In this document: piece by piece, positions 8,450-15,221 of the stretch
How the letters are laid out: each line of letters starts with the position of its first letter
Position numbering within the stretch: the stretch's first letter is position 1
Assembly (NCBI GenBank): GCA_002383405.1
Contig: DFYS01000099.1
Span: 20,525 to 55,543 of the forward strand
DNA from: Moorella sp. UBA4076
Lineage (GTDB): Bacteria; Bacillota; DSM-521; Neomoorellales; Neomoorellaceae
Direction: 5' to 3'
DNA length: 35,019 nt
Program-made: the position numbers and the translations under genes
The notes under the pieces: model-generated
What the model was told of the DNA's origin: nothing
The model's database searches: none
The model's input: the letters and a program-made list of their open reading frames with translations, nothing else

Positions 8450-10207
8450 ATGTCCGTTATTCATCCCTCCCTGGTTTTAATAGCGACCGTTCTGGTTCTC
8501 TATCTCCTGCCGGGACGCCTGTGGCGATGGGGCGTTGTTGGCGGGCCTTTGCTGGCGTTGCTAACTGTAGCCGGCATAAAACCGGGAACGATTCTATCCT
8601 ACAACTTTCTGGGTTATGATTTGCTGGTGCTTAAGGCAGATACCCTGACCCTGGTATTTGCCCTCATATTCAGCATTATGGGCGTGCTGGGCGTCATCTA
8701 TGCTCTGCACGTTAAAAAACGGGGCGAGCACGCCGCGGCGTTACTCTATGTGGCCGGTTCCCTGGGGGTTGTTTTTGCCGGCGACTGGCTCACTCTATTC
8801 TTTTTCTGGGAATTAATGTCGGTGGCATCGGTATTCCTTATCTGGTACCGCGGTAGGCGGGAATCGCTGGCGGCCGGGTTCCGCTATCTGTTAATACACT
8901 TCCTCAGCGGGAATCTGATGCTTTTTGGCACCCTGCTGCTGATCAGCAAGGGGAATCTGGCGATTACTAATTTAACAGCGACAAATGGCATCGCCTTCTG
9001 GCTCATTTTGGGCAGTGTGGCCATTAATGCCGCTATCCCGCCCTTGCATGCCTGGCTGACTGACGCCTACCCGGAAGGGACAGTAAGCGGGAGCGTATTT
9101 TTGAGCGCTTTTACCACCAAAGTGGCTGTCTATGTATTGATCCGGGTTTTTGCTGGTACCGAGCTTCTCCTCTGGGCAGGCGTAATTATGGCCCTCTATG
9201 GCGTGGTCTATGCAGTATTGGAGAATAATATCCGCCGTTTGCTGGCCTACCATATTATCAGCCAGGTCGGTTACATGGTGGCAGCTGTGGGGATGGGAAC
9301 GGATCTGGCTTTAAATGGTGCCACCGCCCACGCTTTCAGCCATATCCTTTACAAATCCCTTTTGTTTATGGGTACAGGGGCGGTTATTTATGCCACTGGC
9401 CGGGAGAAACTGACGGAACTGGGCGGTATTTATAAAGCCATGCCTTTGACGGTTATTCTATATACTGTTGGTGCTTTTTCAATTTCCGGTGTTCCTCTAT
9501 TCAATGGTTTTATCAGCAAATCCATTGTGATCACCGCAGCAGGTGAAAGCGGCTATGGAATTGCCGAACTCCTTTTAACGCTGGCCAGTGTAGGGACTTT
9601 TTTGCATACCGGTTTAAAGCTGCCATATTTCATGTTTTTTGGTGCCGACCGCGGCCTGAAGCCTGTTAAAATACCCCTCAATATGCACCTGGCCATGGCA
9701 GGGGGGGCTTTCCTGTGTATCCTTTTTGGCGTCTTTCCGACCTTGCTTTACAAGATGCTCCCCTATCCAATGAATTACGTGCCGTATACCATGGATCACG
9801 TGATCTCTTCCACCCAGTTACTGCTGGCAACTGCCTTCGGCTTTTTCCTGTTGCTGGCTAAACTGGGTGGCGAACCGACTCTCACTATCGACACTGATTG
9901 GTTTTACAGGAAGCCTGCGGCGGCTGTTTTCCAGCGTCTGGTATATATATTGAAACAGACGAAAGTAAGGCTGGATGCGGGAGGAAATTATCTTTTCCAA
10001 TTCGTGGGCCCGTATTTCACCAACCCCTTCCTGGCCCCCCGGAAACTGTTGCGGGCGATTTACCCGGCCGCGGTAGATGATGAATTTTATGAAGGTGAAG
10101 GTGCGCTTACCTACGACGAAAACCGTTACCGCTTCCCCCTGGGGATAAACCTCCTGGTGGCTGTAATTTTTATCACGTTCGTGGCCACCCTGGCCATTGT
10201 TTTCTAG
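8450..10207 (+). CDS. Third NuoL/MrpD-like large antiporter subunit, TM7 lysine replaced
   Basis: A 585-residue polytopic protein, the last gene of the antiporter operon. The family core is present, with Glu121 in TLFFFWELMSVASV (TM5). At the TM7 position where the two paralogs have Lys (VKAAIMPLH, IKMALFPLH), it reads INAAIPPLHAW, so Asn193 replaces the lysine. The C-terminal region is longer than in the paralogs: an amphipathic stretch with DDEFYEGEGALTYDENRYRF precedes a final helix. Such an extension can act as an arm along or under neighbouring subunits, but that is inference. ATG 8450 follows the small gene by 7 bases, with AAAGGTGAG upstream. A terminator follows at 10223. Confidence 0.88.
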   Translation: MSVIHPSLVLIATVLVLYLLPGRLWRWGVVGGPLLALLTVAGIKPGTILSYNFLGYDLLVLKADTLTLVFALIFSIMGVLGVIYALHVKKRGEHAAALLYVAGSLGVVFAGDWLTLFFFWELMSVASVFLIWYRGRRESLAAGFRYLLIHFLSGNLMLFGTLLLISKGNLAITNLTATNGIAFWLILGSVAINAAIPPLHAWLTDAYPEGTVSGSVFLSAFTTKVAVYVLIRVFAGTELLLWAGVIMALYGVVYAVLENNIRRLLAYHIISQVGYMVAAVGMGTDLALNGATAHAFSHILYKSLLFMGTGAVIYATGREKLTELGGIYKAMPLTVILYTVGAFSISGVPLFNGFISKSIVITAAGESGYGIAELLLTLASVGTFLHTGLKLPYFMFFGADRGLKPVKIPLNMHLAMAGGAFLCILFGVFPTLLYKMLPYPMNYVPYTMDHVISSTQLLLATAFGFFLLLAKLGGEPTLTIDTDWFYRKPAAAVFQRLVYILKQTKVRLDAGGNYLFQFVGPYFTNPFLAPRKLLRAIYPAAVDDEFYEGEGALTYDENRYRFPLGINLLVAVIFITFVATLAIVF

Positions 10208-10222
10208 CTGGGAGTTATAATT

Positions 10223-10248
10223 CCGCCCCGGTAGGGCGGTCTTTTTTT
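10223..10248 (+). terminator. Intrinsic terminator of the antiporter operon
   Basis: A perfect 6-bp GC stem (CCGCCC at 10223-10228, GGGCGG at 10234-10239) with a 5-base loop is followed by a run of seven T at 10242-10248. It begins 16 bases after the last antiporter stop codon and marks the end of that transcription unit. Confidence 0.9.
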
Positions 10249-10298
10249 GGCCACCAATGAAGGAAAGTGTATATCTGCCCTTTGCATCCTTCTGGTGG

Positions 10299-10400
10299 TG
10301 CCCAGCACTCAATTATAGGCGGCTCACTCCTTATGGGGCATGCACTTTTTTGATGGTTTCCATTCTCAAAGCTGCCGTATTGCAGGTTGAGTGCTGGGCA
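10299..10400. repeat. Short element with 14-bp perfect terminal inverted repeats
   Basis: TGCCCAGCACTCAA at 10299-10312 is repeated in perfect inverted form, TTGAGTGCTGGGCA, at 10387-10400, enclosing 74 bases with no ORF. The left arm and an internal TGATGGTTTC at about the same distance recur at 11241-11300 beyond comEA. This looks like a small non-coding repeat family or MITE-like remnant. No target-site duplication could be confirmed. Confidence 0.6.
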
Positions 10401-10464
10401 TGAGCGTCTACTCTACCCAGGCTTTATTATTGCGAAATGCTTATAGCACCGGGGTGGTTGCTGT

Positions 10465-11205
10465 ATGTGGGAGTGGGACGGTCGCGTGCGCTGGCTGGCG
10501 ATAGGGTTGATAGCGGCCCTGCTCTTCGGCCTCGGGCTCCAGTACGGCCGCTGGCAGGAAAGGAAGGCCGCTGATGACCTGCCGCGGGTGGTAACGGGAG
10601 ATGCGGCGTTAACGGCGGCCACCGGGAGCGGGATGCCGGTTGCGGGTACCGGAGCGGTGCCGTTGGATGGAGAAAAGAGTGGCAGCGGGACGGGGGCTTT
10701 TGCCGGCACCCAAACGGCCACCATCCAGGTCCACGTCGCCGGAGCGGTTGCGCGGCCGGGTGTCTATGAACTGCCCGCTGGGGCCAGGGTTAACGAAGCC
10801 GTCAGCCTGGCGGGTTTGCTGCCGGAAGCCGACGCTAATGCCCTGAACCTGGCCGCGCCTTTAAGCGACGGCCAGCAGGTGATCGTCCCCCGCCAGGGCG
10901 AGGCGGTGGCGGCGGGAGGCGGTGGCCTCCCACCCGTTCCCGGGACTACGGGCGGGATTGGCGCCGGCAGTACTGCCGCCGGGACAGCCGCGGCCGGGGC
11001 ACCTGCCGGCGGCAAGGTGAATATCAATACTGCCCCCCTGGCGGAGCTGGATACCCTGCCGGGCATCGGGCCGACCCTGGCGCAGCGCATCATCGATTAC
11101 CGCCAGGAAAAGGGGCCCTTCCGCAGTATTGAAGACCTGCAGAACGTCTCCGGCATCGGCACGAAGAAGTTTGCCGACCTGAAGGACCTGGTGACGGTGT
11201 ATTGA
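10465..11205 (+). CDS. comEA: ComEA-like DNA-binding protein (SLBB + helix-hairpin-helix)
   Basis: A 246-residue membrane-anchored protein of the ComEA family, whose members bind incoming double-stranded DNA at the cell surface in competent bacteria. One signal-anchor helix lies at residues 8-25. A long Ala/Gly-rich linker follows. An SLBB domain begins with ATIQVHVAGAVARPGVYELP (about residues 86-145), then a second Gly/Ala linker. Two helix-hairpin-helix motifs at the C-terminus are KVNINTAPLAELDTLPGIGP and the FRSIEDLQNVSGIGTKKF block (about 183-246). No comEB or comEC is adjacent; uppP follows. The gene stands between two copies of a short repeat. The ATG at 10465 has only a weak GGGGTGG site. 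Function in transformation is inferred from family. Confidence 0.88.
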   Translation: MWEWDGRVRWLAIGLIAALLFGLGLQYGRWQERKAADDLPRVVTGDAALTAATGSGMPVAGTGAVPLDGEKSGSGTGAFAGTQTATIQVHVAGAVARPGVYELPAGARVNEAVSLAGLLPEADANALNLAAPLSDGQQVIVPRQGEAVAAGGGGLPPVPGTTGGIGAGSTAAGTAAAGAPAGGKVNINTAPLAELDTLPGIGPTLAQRIIDYRQEKGPFRSIEDLQNVSGIGTKKFADLKDLVTVY

Positions 11206-11410
11206 ATAGATGTGAGAAGTGAGAGGTGGGATGTGGGAGGCCCAGCACTCAATCCTGGCTTATTAAAACTGCTGATATAATCCTGAACATGATGGTTTCT
11301 ATCCCAACCCGGCATAGCCTTAAACCAAAATCCTGCCGCGATATTTTCTTCCTGCTCGCATCAAATTATGGCCGTAACAAATTTCGTACACCCGTCCGTG
11401 CCATTAATGC

Positions 11411-11439
11411 TTGACACGATGGCAGGCGGGGTTTAAACT
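11411..11439 (+). promoter_or_regulatory. Predicted sigma-A promoter for uppP
   Basis: TTGACA at 11411-11416 is an exact -35 hexamer. A 17-base spacer leads to TAAACT at 11434-11439, an acceptable -10. A start near 11446 would give a 5' leader of about 155 bases before uppP, containing the 21-base palindrome at 11518-11538. Confidence 0.6.
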
Positions 11440-11461
11440 TGCTTTATCGGAGAAGCACCTC

Positions 11462-11497
11462 ATGGCGGCACGCCGTCACAACGAACGCCGGAAATAG
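11462..11497 (+). CDS. Possible 11-codon leader peptide upstream of uppP
   Basis: ATG 11462 opens a short frame encoding MAARRHNERRK and ending at TAG 11495-11497. It is preceded by GGAG (11449-11452) at a usable but slightly long distance. It lies just downstream of the predicted promoter, in the uppP leader, and is followed by a palindrome that could fold in RNA. Its composition (four Arg in eleven codons) invites comparison with translated leaders of antibiotic-responsive genes. A random short ORF is equally possible. Confidence 0.2.
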   Translation: MAARRHNERRK

Positions 11498-11600
11498 GAG
11501 GTAGCAGGGTTTAATTAGAAACTGGCGTAGCCAGTTTCAACAAGCTTTCCACCTCCCACTGCTCACTTCCCGCATCTCATTACGGAGGGAAACAGTAGAA

Positions 11601-12386
11601 ATGGATATTCTACAGGCCGTCATCCTGGGTCTGGTCCAGGGCGTGGGTGAGTTTTTGCCCATCTCCAGTTCCGCCCACCTGGTTTTGACACCCTGGCTTT
11701 TCGGCTGGCCCGACCAGGGTCTGTCCTTTGATGTCGCCCTGCACCTGGGCACCCTGGTCGCGGTGGTGGCCTATTTCTGGCGCGATATTATCGAAGTGGT
11801 AATCTGCGGCCTCTTTCAGCCCCGCAGCCTGGACGGCCGCCTCTTCTGGTACCTTGTCGTCGCTTCCATTCCGGGGGCTGTTTTTGGTTATCTCCTGGAA
11901 AACCAGGCGGAAACGGTTTTCCGCTCACCCCTGCTGATAGCTTTAACCCTGACCCTGATGGGTATCGGCCTCTGGCTGGCCGACCGCAAGGGCGGCAAAA
12001 CCCGGGATATAGAGGATATCACTTTGATGGATAGTATTATCGTTGGTATTTCCCAGGCCCTGGCCATTATTCCCGGCGTCTCCCGTTCCGGCATTACCAT
12101 GTCTGCCGGTCTTTTAACCGGCATGAAGCGGGAGACGGCGGCCCGCTTTTCTTTCCTTATGTCAGTGCCCATCATCGCCGGCGCCGCCCTTTTAAAAGTA
12201 CCGGATTTGCAACCGGCTGATTTTAACCTGGCCTTTATTCTGGGGGTGCTGACAGCAGCCGTCGTTGGTTTCCTGGCTATCAGGTTTTTGCTCCAGTACC
12301 TACGCCACGGCAGCTACCTCCTGTTTACCTGGTACCGCATCCTGCTGGCGGCCCTGGTGGTAGCAGTTTTCTTCCTGCGCCGGTAA
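11601..12386 (+). CDS. uppP: Undecaprenyl-diphosphatase
   Basis: This integral membrane enzyme hydrolyses undecaprenyl diphosphate to the monophosphate, recycling the lipid carrier for peptidoglycan synthesis. Overexpression of this family gives bacitracin resistance. The 261 residues match family length. The first signature, QGVGEFLPISSSAHL, includes Glu17 and the SSSAH serines. The second, PGVSRSG at residues 158-164, supplies the conserved Ser/Arg motif. About eight helices are predicted. ATG 11601 follows CGGAGGGA by about 12 bases. A hairpin with a weak T tract lies 120 bases after the stop. Confidence 0.96.
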   Translation: MDILQAVILGLVQGVGEFLPISSSAHLVLTPWLFGWPDQGLSFDVALHLGTLVAVVAYFWRDIIEVVICGLFQPRSLDGRLFWYLVVASIPGAVFGYLLENQAETVFRSPLLIALTLTLMGIGLWLADRKGGKTRDIEDITLMDSIIVGISQALAIIPGVSRSGITMSAGLLTGMKRETAARFSFLMSVPIIAGAALLKVPDLQPADFNLAFILGVLTAAVVGFLAIRFLLQYLRHGSYLLFTWYRILLAALVVAVFFLRR

Positions 12387-12507
12387 ATTGGTTATATATC
12401 AACCAGCATAACAACCTGACCGGAGGCAGAAGTGACGGCTGGCGGCGATTCTTTTTATAACAAAAGCGCGATAGAACAAAGACGTTTTAAACGTATGAGG
12501 GCAAGGC

Positions 12508-12540
12508 AGCCCCCGGGTGTAAAAGTTGCATTCGGGGGCT
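12508..12540 (+). terminator. Hairpin, probable uppP terminator, in the 12387-12699 spacer
   Basis: AGCCCCCG at 12508-12515 pairs perfectly with CGGGGGCT at 12533-12540 around a 17-base loop. The following TATGTTTGGTT is only moderately T-rich, so termination may be partial. Apart from this hairpin and a small CGTTTTAAACG palindrome near 12483, the 313 bases between uppP and the regulator gene hold nothing I can recognise. No convincing promoter for the regulator was found. Confidence 0.5.
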
Positions 12541-12699
12541 TATGTTTGGTTATTAACGGATAGTTTTCCGGTAATCTGGCCATAATAACTGATGCCAGAA
12601 TGATCGGCGTTTAATTTTTGCTGATACAGGAAATGCGGGGATTCCTGGCGAATAATCAAATATATACATCGGATCTCCAAAATGCGGGAGGGAGAGGTC

Positions 12700-14631
12700 A
12701 TGGCGGTCAAAGTGGTGGTAGTCAGCTGGGGTCAATTAACGAACGTGGTCCGGGAGGTGCAGCCCCAGCTTAGTGGGGAAGCTCACATCGAGCTGGTGGA
12801 AGGTTTATTTGACCAGCAGACAACCCTGGAGATGACCCGCCAGATTGAGGCCAGTGAGCAGGTAGATGTCTTTGTCAGCGGTGGTGGTAATGCCTGCATG
12901 CTCAGGGATAATTTGCAGACTCCGGTAGTAGCCATCACCGTCTCCGGTTACGATATGCTGAAAACAATCCTCCAATGCCGCACCGGTAATGAAACAGTGT
13001 ACTTTGTCCATTTTAGTGAAATTATTCATGAGCTCAATGACTTAAAGGCGGTTCTCCCCTTTCCGGTCAATCAAGTCGCCCTGAAGACTACGGCTGAAGG
13101 CGAGGCTCTTTTTAATGAACTCAGCCGTCAGGAACAACCGGTGGTGATTGTGGGCGCCAGCCTGGCCTGTGATTTGGCTCGGCGTCACGGTTTGCAGGCG
13201 GTTTATGTTTATACGCCCAAAGCCGTCCTTGAAGCCCTGGAGCGGGCGGTGGAGCTGGCCAGGGTGCGGCGCCAGGAAATGGAAAAAACCCAGCGCATCC
13301 AGGCTATTCTTGATTTTGCCTGCGACGGGATTATTGCCTGCGACCAGCAGGGGATCATTACCGCCTTCAACCCGGCCGCTGAGATGATCACCGGCATTAG
13401 CTCCCAGGGGGCCACTGGTCGTCCAGTGGATGAGATCGTGCCGGCTTTAAAGCTGGAAACGTTGCTTACTAGTGACCAAGGGCAGTTTAACCAACTGGAA
13501 AAGATCAAAGATAAAGAGGTAATGGTTAATAAAGTGCCGGTAATCGTCCGGGGGGAGCCCCGGGGTGCGGTGGCTACTTTGCATGACATCGTCACCATCC
13601 AGAAAGCCGAGCACCAGATTCGTCTCAAGTCCCGCCGGGAGGGACTTGAAGCCAAGACGACCTTTATGGAGATTGTAGGGGAATCCCAGGCCATGCAGCA
13701 AACAATTACCCAGGCCAGACAATACGCCCGTTCTGAAGCCACGGTCCTTATAATGGGCGAAACCGGCACCGGCAAAGAGCTTTTTGCCCAGGCGATCCAC
13801 AATGCCAGCCAGCGACAGGGCCGGCCCTTTGTGGCCATCAACTGCGCCGCTGTACCGGAGAACCTGCTGGAAAGCGAGCTTTTTGGTTATGAAGAGGGCG
13901 CTTTCACCGGAGCCAGGAAGAGCGGCAAACCGGGACTCTTTGAACTGGCCCACGGGGGGACAATATTCCTGGATGAGATTGGCGACATCTCCCAGGCAAT
14001 TCAGATTAAATTACTACGGGTTCTCCAACAAAGGGAAATTATGAGAGTTGGCGGCCAGCATACCATACCCATTGATGTCCGCGTCATCGCCGCCACCAAC
14101 CGTGATTTACTGGCAGCTGTCCGGGAGGGAACCTTCCGCGCTGATTTGTATTATCGTCTGAACGTTTTACCGTTACATTTGCCGCCTTTAAGGGAACGCA
14201 AAGAAGATATCCCGTTCCTGCTCGGGGACATGCTTTTTAAAGCCAACCGCGCTCTGGCCCGTTATGCTCCGGTAATTGCCCGGAAAATCTTCAACTATTT
14301 ACCTGCCTACTCGTGGCCCGGCAACGTGAGGGAATTACAAAATATCGCGGAAAGAATTATGGCCCTGGCTACGGGTAGTATTAGCGAGAATCAGATTAAA
14401 GAAATTATAGATATAGTTATAAAGCAGGGTTCTTATGAAGAACCTGTCAGGATTAAAACTCGAGATTTAGGTTCCCGGAAGGGCGATCTCAAAAAAGAAA
14501 TTATTGATCTGGAAAAAGAGGTGATCCTGGAGGCTCTCCGGCAGACCCGGGGCAATAAAACCCGCGCGGCACAACTTTTAGGGATCAGTCGTTCTACTCT
14601 GTGGCGAAAAATAAAAGAAGACGTGTCTTAG
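12700..14631 (+). CDS. Sigma-54-dependent activator with PrpR N-terminal, PAS, AAA+ and Fis-type HTH domains
   Basis: A 643-residue enhancer-binding protein that would activate RNA polymerase carrying sigma-54. Residues about 1-190 form a PrpR_N-type sensor region (SWGQLTNVVREVQP; the SGGGNA and VVIVGASLACDLA segments). A linker helix and a PAS domain follow (about 200-310; ILDFACDGIIACD). The AAA+ domain has Walker A GETGTGKE at 353-360, the sigma-54-contact loop GAFTGA at 400-405, and Walker B GTIFLDEIG from 420. The C-terminus is a Fis-like HTH (GNKTRAAQLLGISRSTLWRK). An upstream in-frame ATG exists at 12682, but GGGAGGGAGAGG directly before ATG 12700 favours the latter. It immediately precedes a sigma-54 promoter, so it is the likely activator of the nicotinate cluster. 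The effector is unknown. Confidence 0.93.
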   Translation: MAVKVVVVSWGQLTNVVREVQPQLSGEAHIELVEGLFDQQTTLEMTRQIEASEQVDVFVSGGGNACMLRDNLQTPVVAITVSGYDMLKTILQCRTGNETVYFVHFSEIIHELNDLKAVLPFPVNQVALKTTAEGEALFNELSRQEQPVVIVGASLACDLARRHGLQAVYVYTPKAVLEALERAVELARVRRQEMEKTQRIQAILDFACDGIIACDQQGIITAFNPAAEMITGISSQGATGRPVDEIVPALKLETLLTSDQGQFNQLEKIKDKEVMVNKVPVIVRGEPRGAVATLHDIVTIQKAEHQIRLKSRREGLEAKTTFMEIVGESQAMQQTITQARQYARSEATVLIMGETGTGKELFAQAIHNASQRQGRPFVAINCAAVPENLLESELFGYEEGAFTGARKSGKPGLFELAHGGTIFLDEIGDISQAIQIKLLRVLQQREIMRVGGQHTIPIDVRVIAATNRDLLAAVREGTFRADLYYRLNVLPLHLPPLRERKEDIPFLLGDMLFKANRALARYAPVIARKIFNYLPAYSWPGNVRELQNIAERIMALATGSISENQIKEIIDIVIKQGSYEEPVRIKTRDLGSRKGDLKKEIIDLEKEVILEALRQTRGNKTRAAQLLGISRSTLWRKIKEDVS

Positions 14632-14640
14632 CGTAGCTTA

Positions 14641-14697
14641 TTGTATCATTTGCGCAACAGATGTTTTATTACAAGACGGTTATTAAACAATTACAAG
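14641..14697 (+). promoter_or_regulatory. Candidate enhancer (UAS) sites for the sigma-54 activator
   Basis: A TTGCGCAA palindrome lies at 14650-14657. An 8-base direct repeat ATTACAAG occurs at 14668-14675 and again at 14690-14697, exactly 22 bases apart, about two helical turns. TTGTA at 14641 is in inverted orientation to the TACAA within those repeats. Relative to a start near 14757 these lie at about -104, -89 and -67, a reasonable range for enhancer binding. Confidence 0.45.
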
Positions 14698-14730
14698 TTT
14701 CAAACCTTAATATTTCTATGCTTTGTTTTA

Positions 14731-14747
14731 TGGCATGTCTTTTGCAT
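14731..14747 (+). promoter_or_regulatory. Sigma-54 (-24/-12) promoter of the nicotinate cluster
   Basis: TGGCATGTCTTTTGCAT matches the -24/-12 consensus (TGGCAC-N5-TTGCA) with one mismatch in the -24 element. The invariant GG and GC are separated by exactly 10 bases. It lies 100 bases after the activator stop and points at the transporter and catabolic genes. Transcription would begin near 14756-14757. Confidence 0.85.
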
Positions 14748-14756
14748 GTATTAAAA

Positions 14757-14981
14757 TGTTGAGGAGATAAAACTTAAATTGCAGAGAGAGGGGGATTGCG
14801 GTATTGCCGATACCAGAAACGGCCTGCGCTGAAAAGTCTTTTTAATACCCAGGTTGTTGGCTTGTTGGAATTTATTCCGACGGTGCCAGCTATGTACAAG
14901 TGGGCTCCAGGATTTTTAATCTCTCCGTTATATCTGAGATCCCGATGGAACTTTTTTTAACAGAAGGGAGGAAAAACGTAA
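14757..14981 (+). other. Leader region of the cluster mRNA
   Basis: About 225 bases separate the predicted start site from the first gene. It contains an early GAGGAG and a GAGAGAGGGGG purine run. Near the 3' end, ATCTC (14919-14923) and GAGAT (14936-14940) can pair around a 12-base loop. I see no known riboswitch core and no convincing ORF here, only short open stretches. AGAAGGGAGG before ATG 14982 is the ribosome site for the next gene. Confidence 0.35.
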
Positions 14982-15221
14982 ATGGAAACCAGTCCGAAGA
15001 CAAACGGACCAGCGCCGGCTCCCAAAGACAACTTGAGTACTGCCAGGCGGAGATGGACCTGGGTATTCGTAGTTCTTGTTTTACTAGCATACGTGGTGCC
15101 GTTCACAGTACTGTCCGGCGTCCATAAGATTTACGGGGCGTTCCTGTTCTGGACCCTGTTTGCCGTTGTGTCCATCGCCTGTATGATTGTGATTACCGGG
15201 AATTGGAGGGATTTAAGTTGA
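14982..15221 (+). CDS. DUF3311-type small membrane partner of a solute:sodium symporter
   Basis: A 79-residue protein with a polar N-terminal tail (residues 1-24) and two predicted helices (about 26-47 and 51-72). Its layout matches the small DUF3311-type proteins commonly encoded next to sodium:solute symporter (SSS) genes. It is the first gene behind the sigma-54 promoter, with AGAAGGGAGG about 10 bases before the ATG. The 3' end overlaps the transporter start by four bases. Its role is probably assembly or stabilisation of the symporter. The family assignment rests on size, helices and context, so it is moderately secure. Confidence 0.75.
   Translation: METSPKTNGPAPAPKDNLSTARRRWTWVFVVLVLLAYVVPFTVLSGVHKIYGAFLFWTLFAVVSIACMIVITGNWRDLS

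Larger units (their letters stand above)
11209..11590. repeat. Inverted-repeat intergenic element A (comEA-uppP spacer)
   Basis: This describes almost the whole 395-base gap between comEA and uppP. A purine-rich left arm at 11209-11240 (GATGTGAGAAGTGAGAGGTG...) starts 4 bases after the comEA stop. Its imperfect inverse lies at 11549-11580, about 23 of 30 positions matching, ending at the uppP Shine-Dalgarno CGGAGG. Inside are a partial copy of the CCCAGCACTCAA repeat (11241-11252), a sigma-A-type promoter, and a perfect palindrome at 11518-11538 (GAAACTGGC / GCCAGTTTC, 3-base loop). The right half resembles the right half of element B at 34295-34366. No transposase is encoded. Confidence 0.65.

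Noticed and set aside
10299..11600. CRISPR array or insertion sequence around comEA
   Set aside because: Repeats are few and irregular, spacers are not uniform, and no cas or transposase gene is encoded.
12682..12699. Upstream ATG of the sigma-54 activator
   Set aside because: The purine-rich ribosome site lies after it, directly before ATG 12700.
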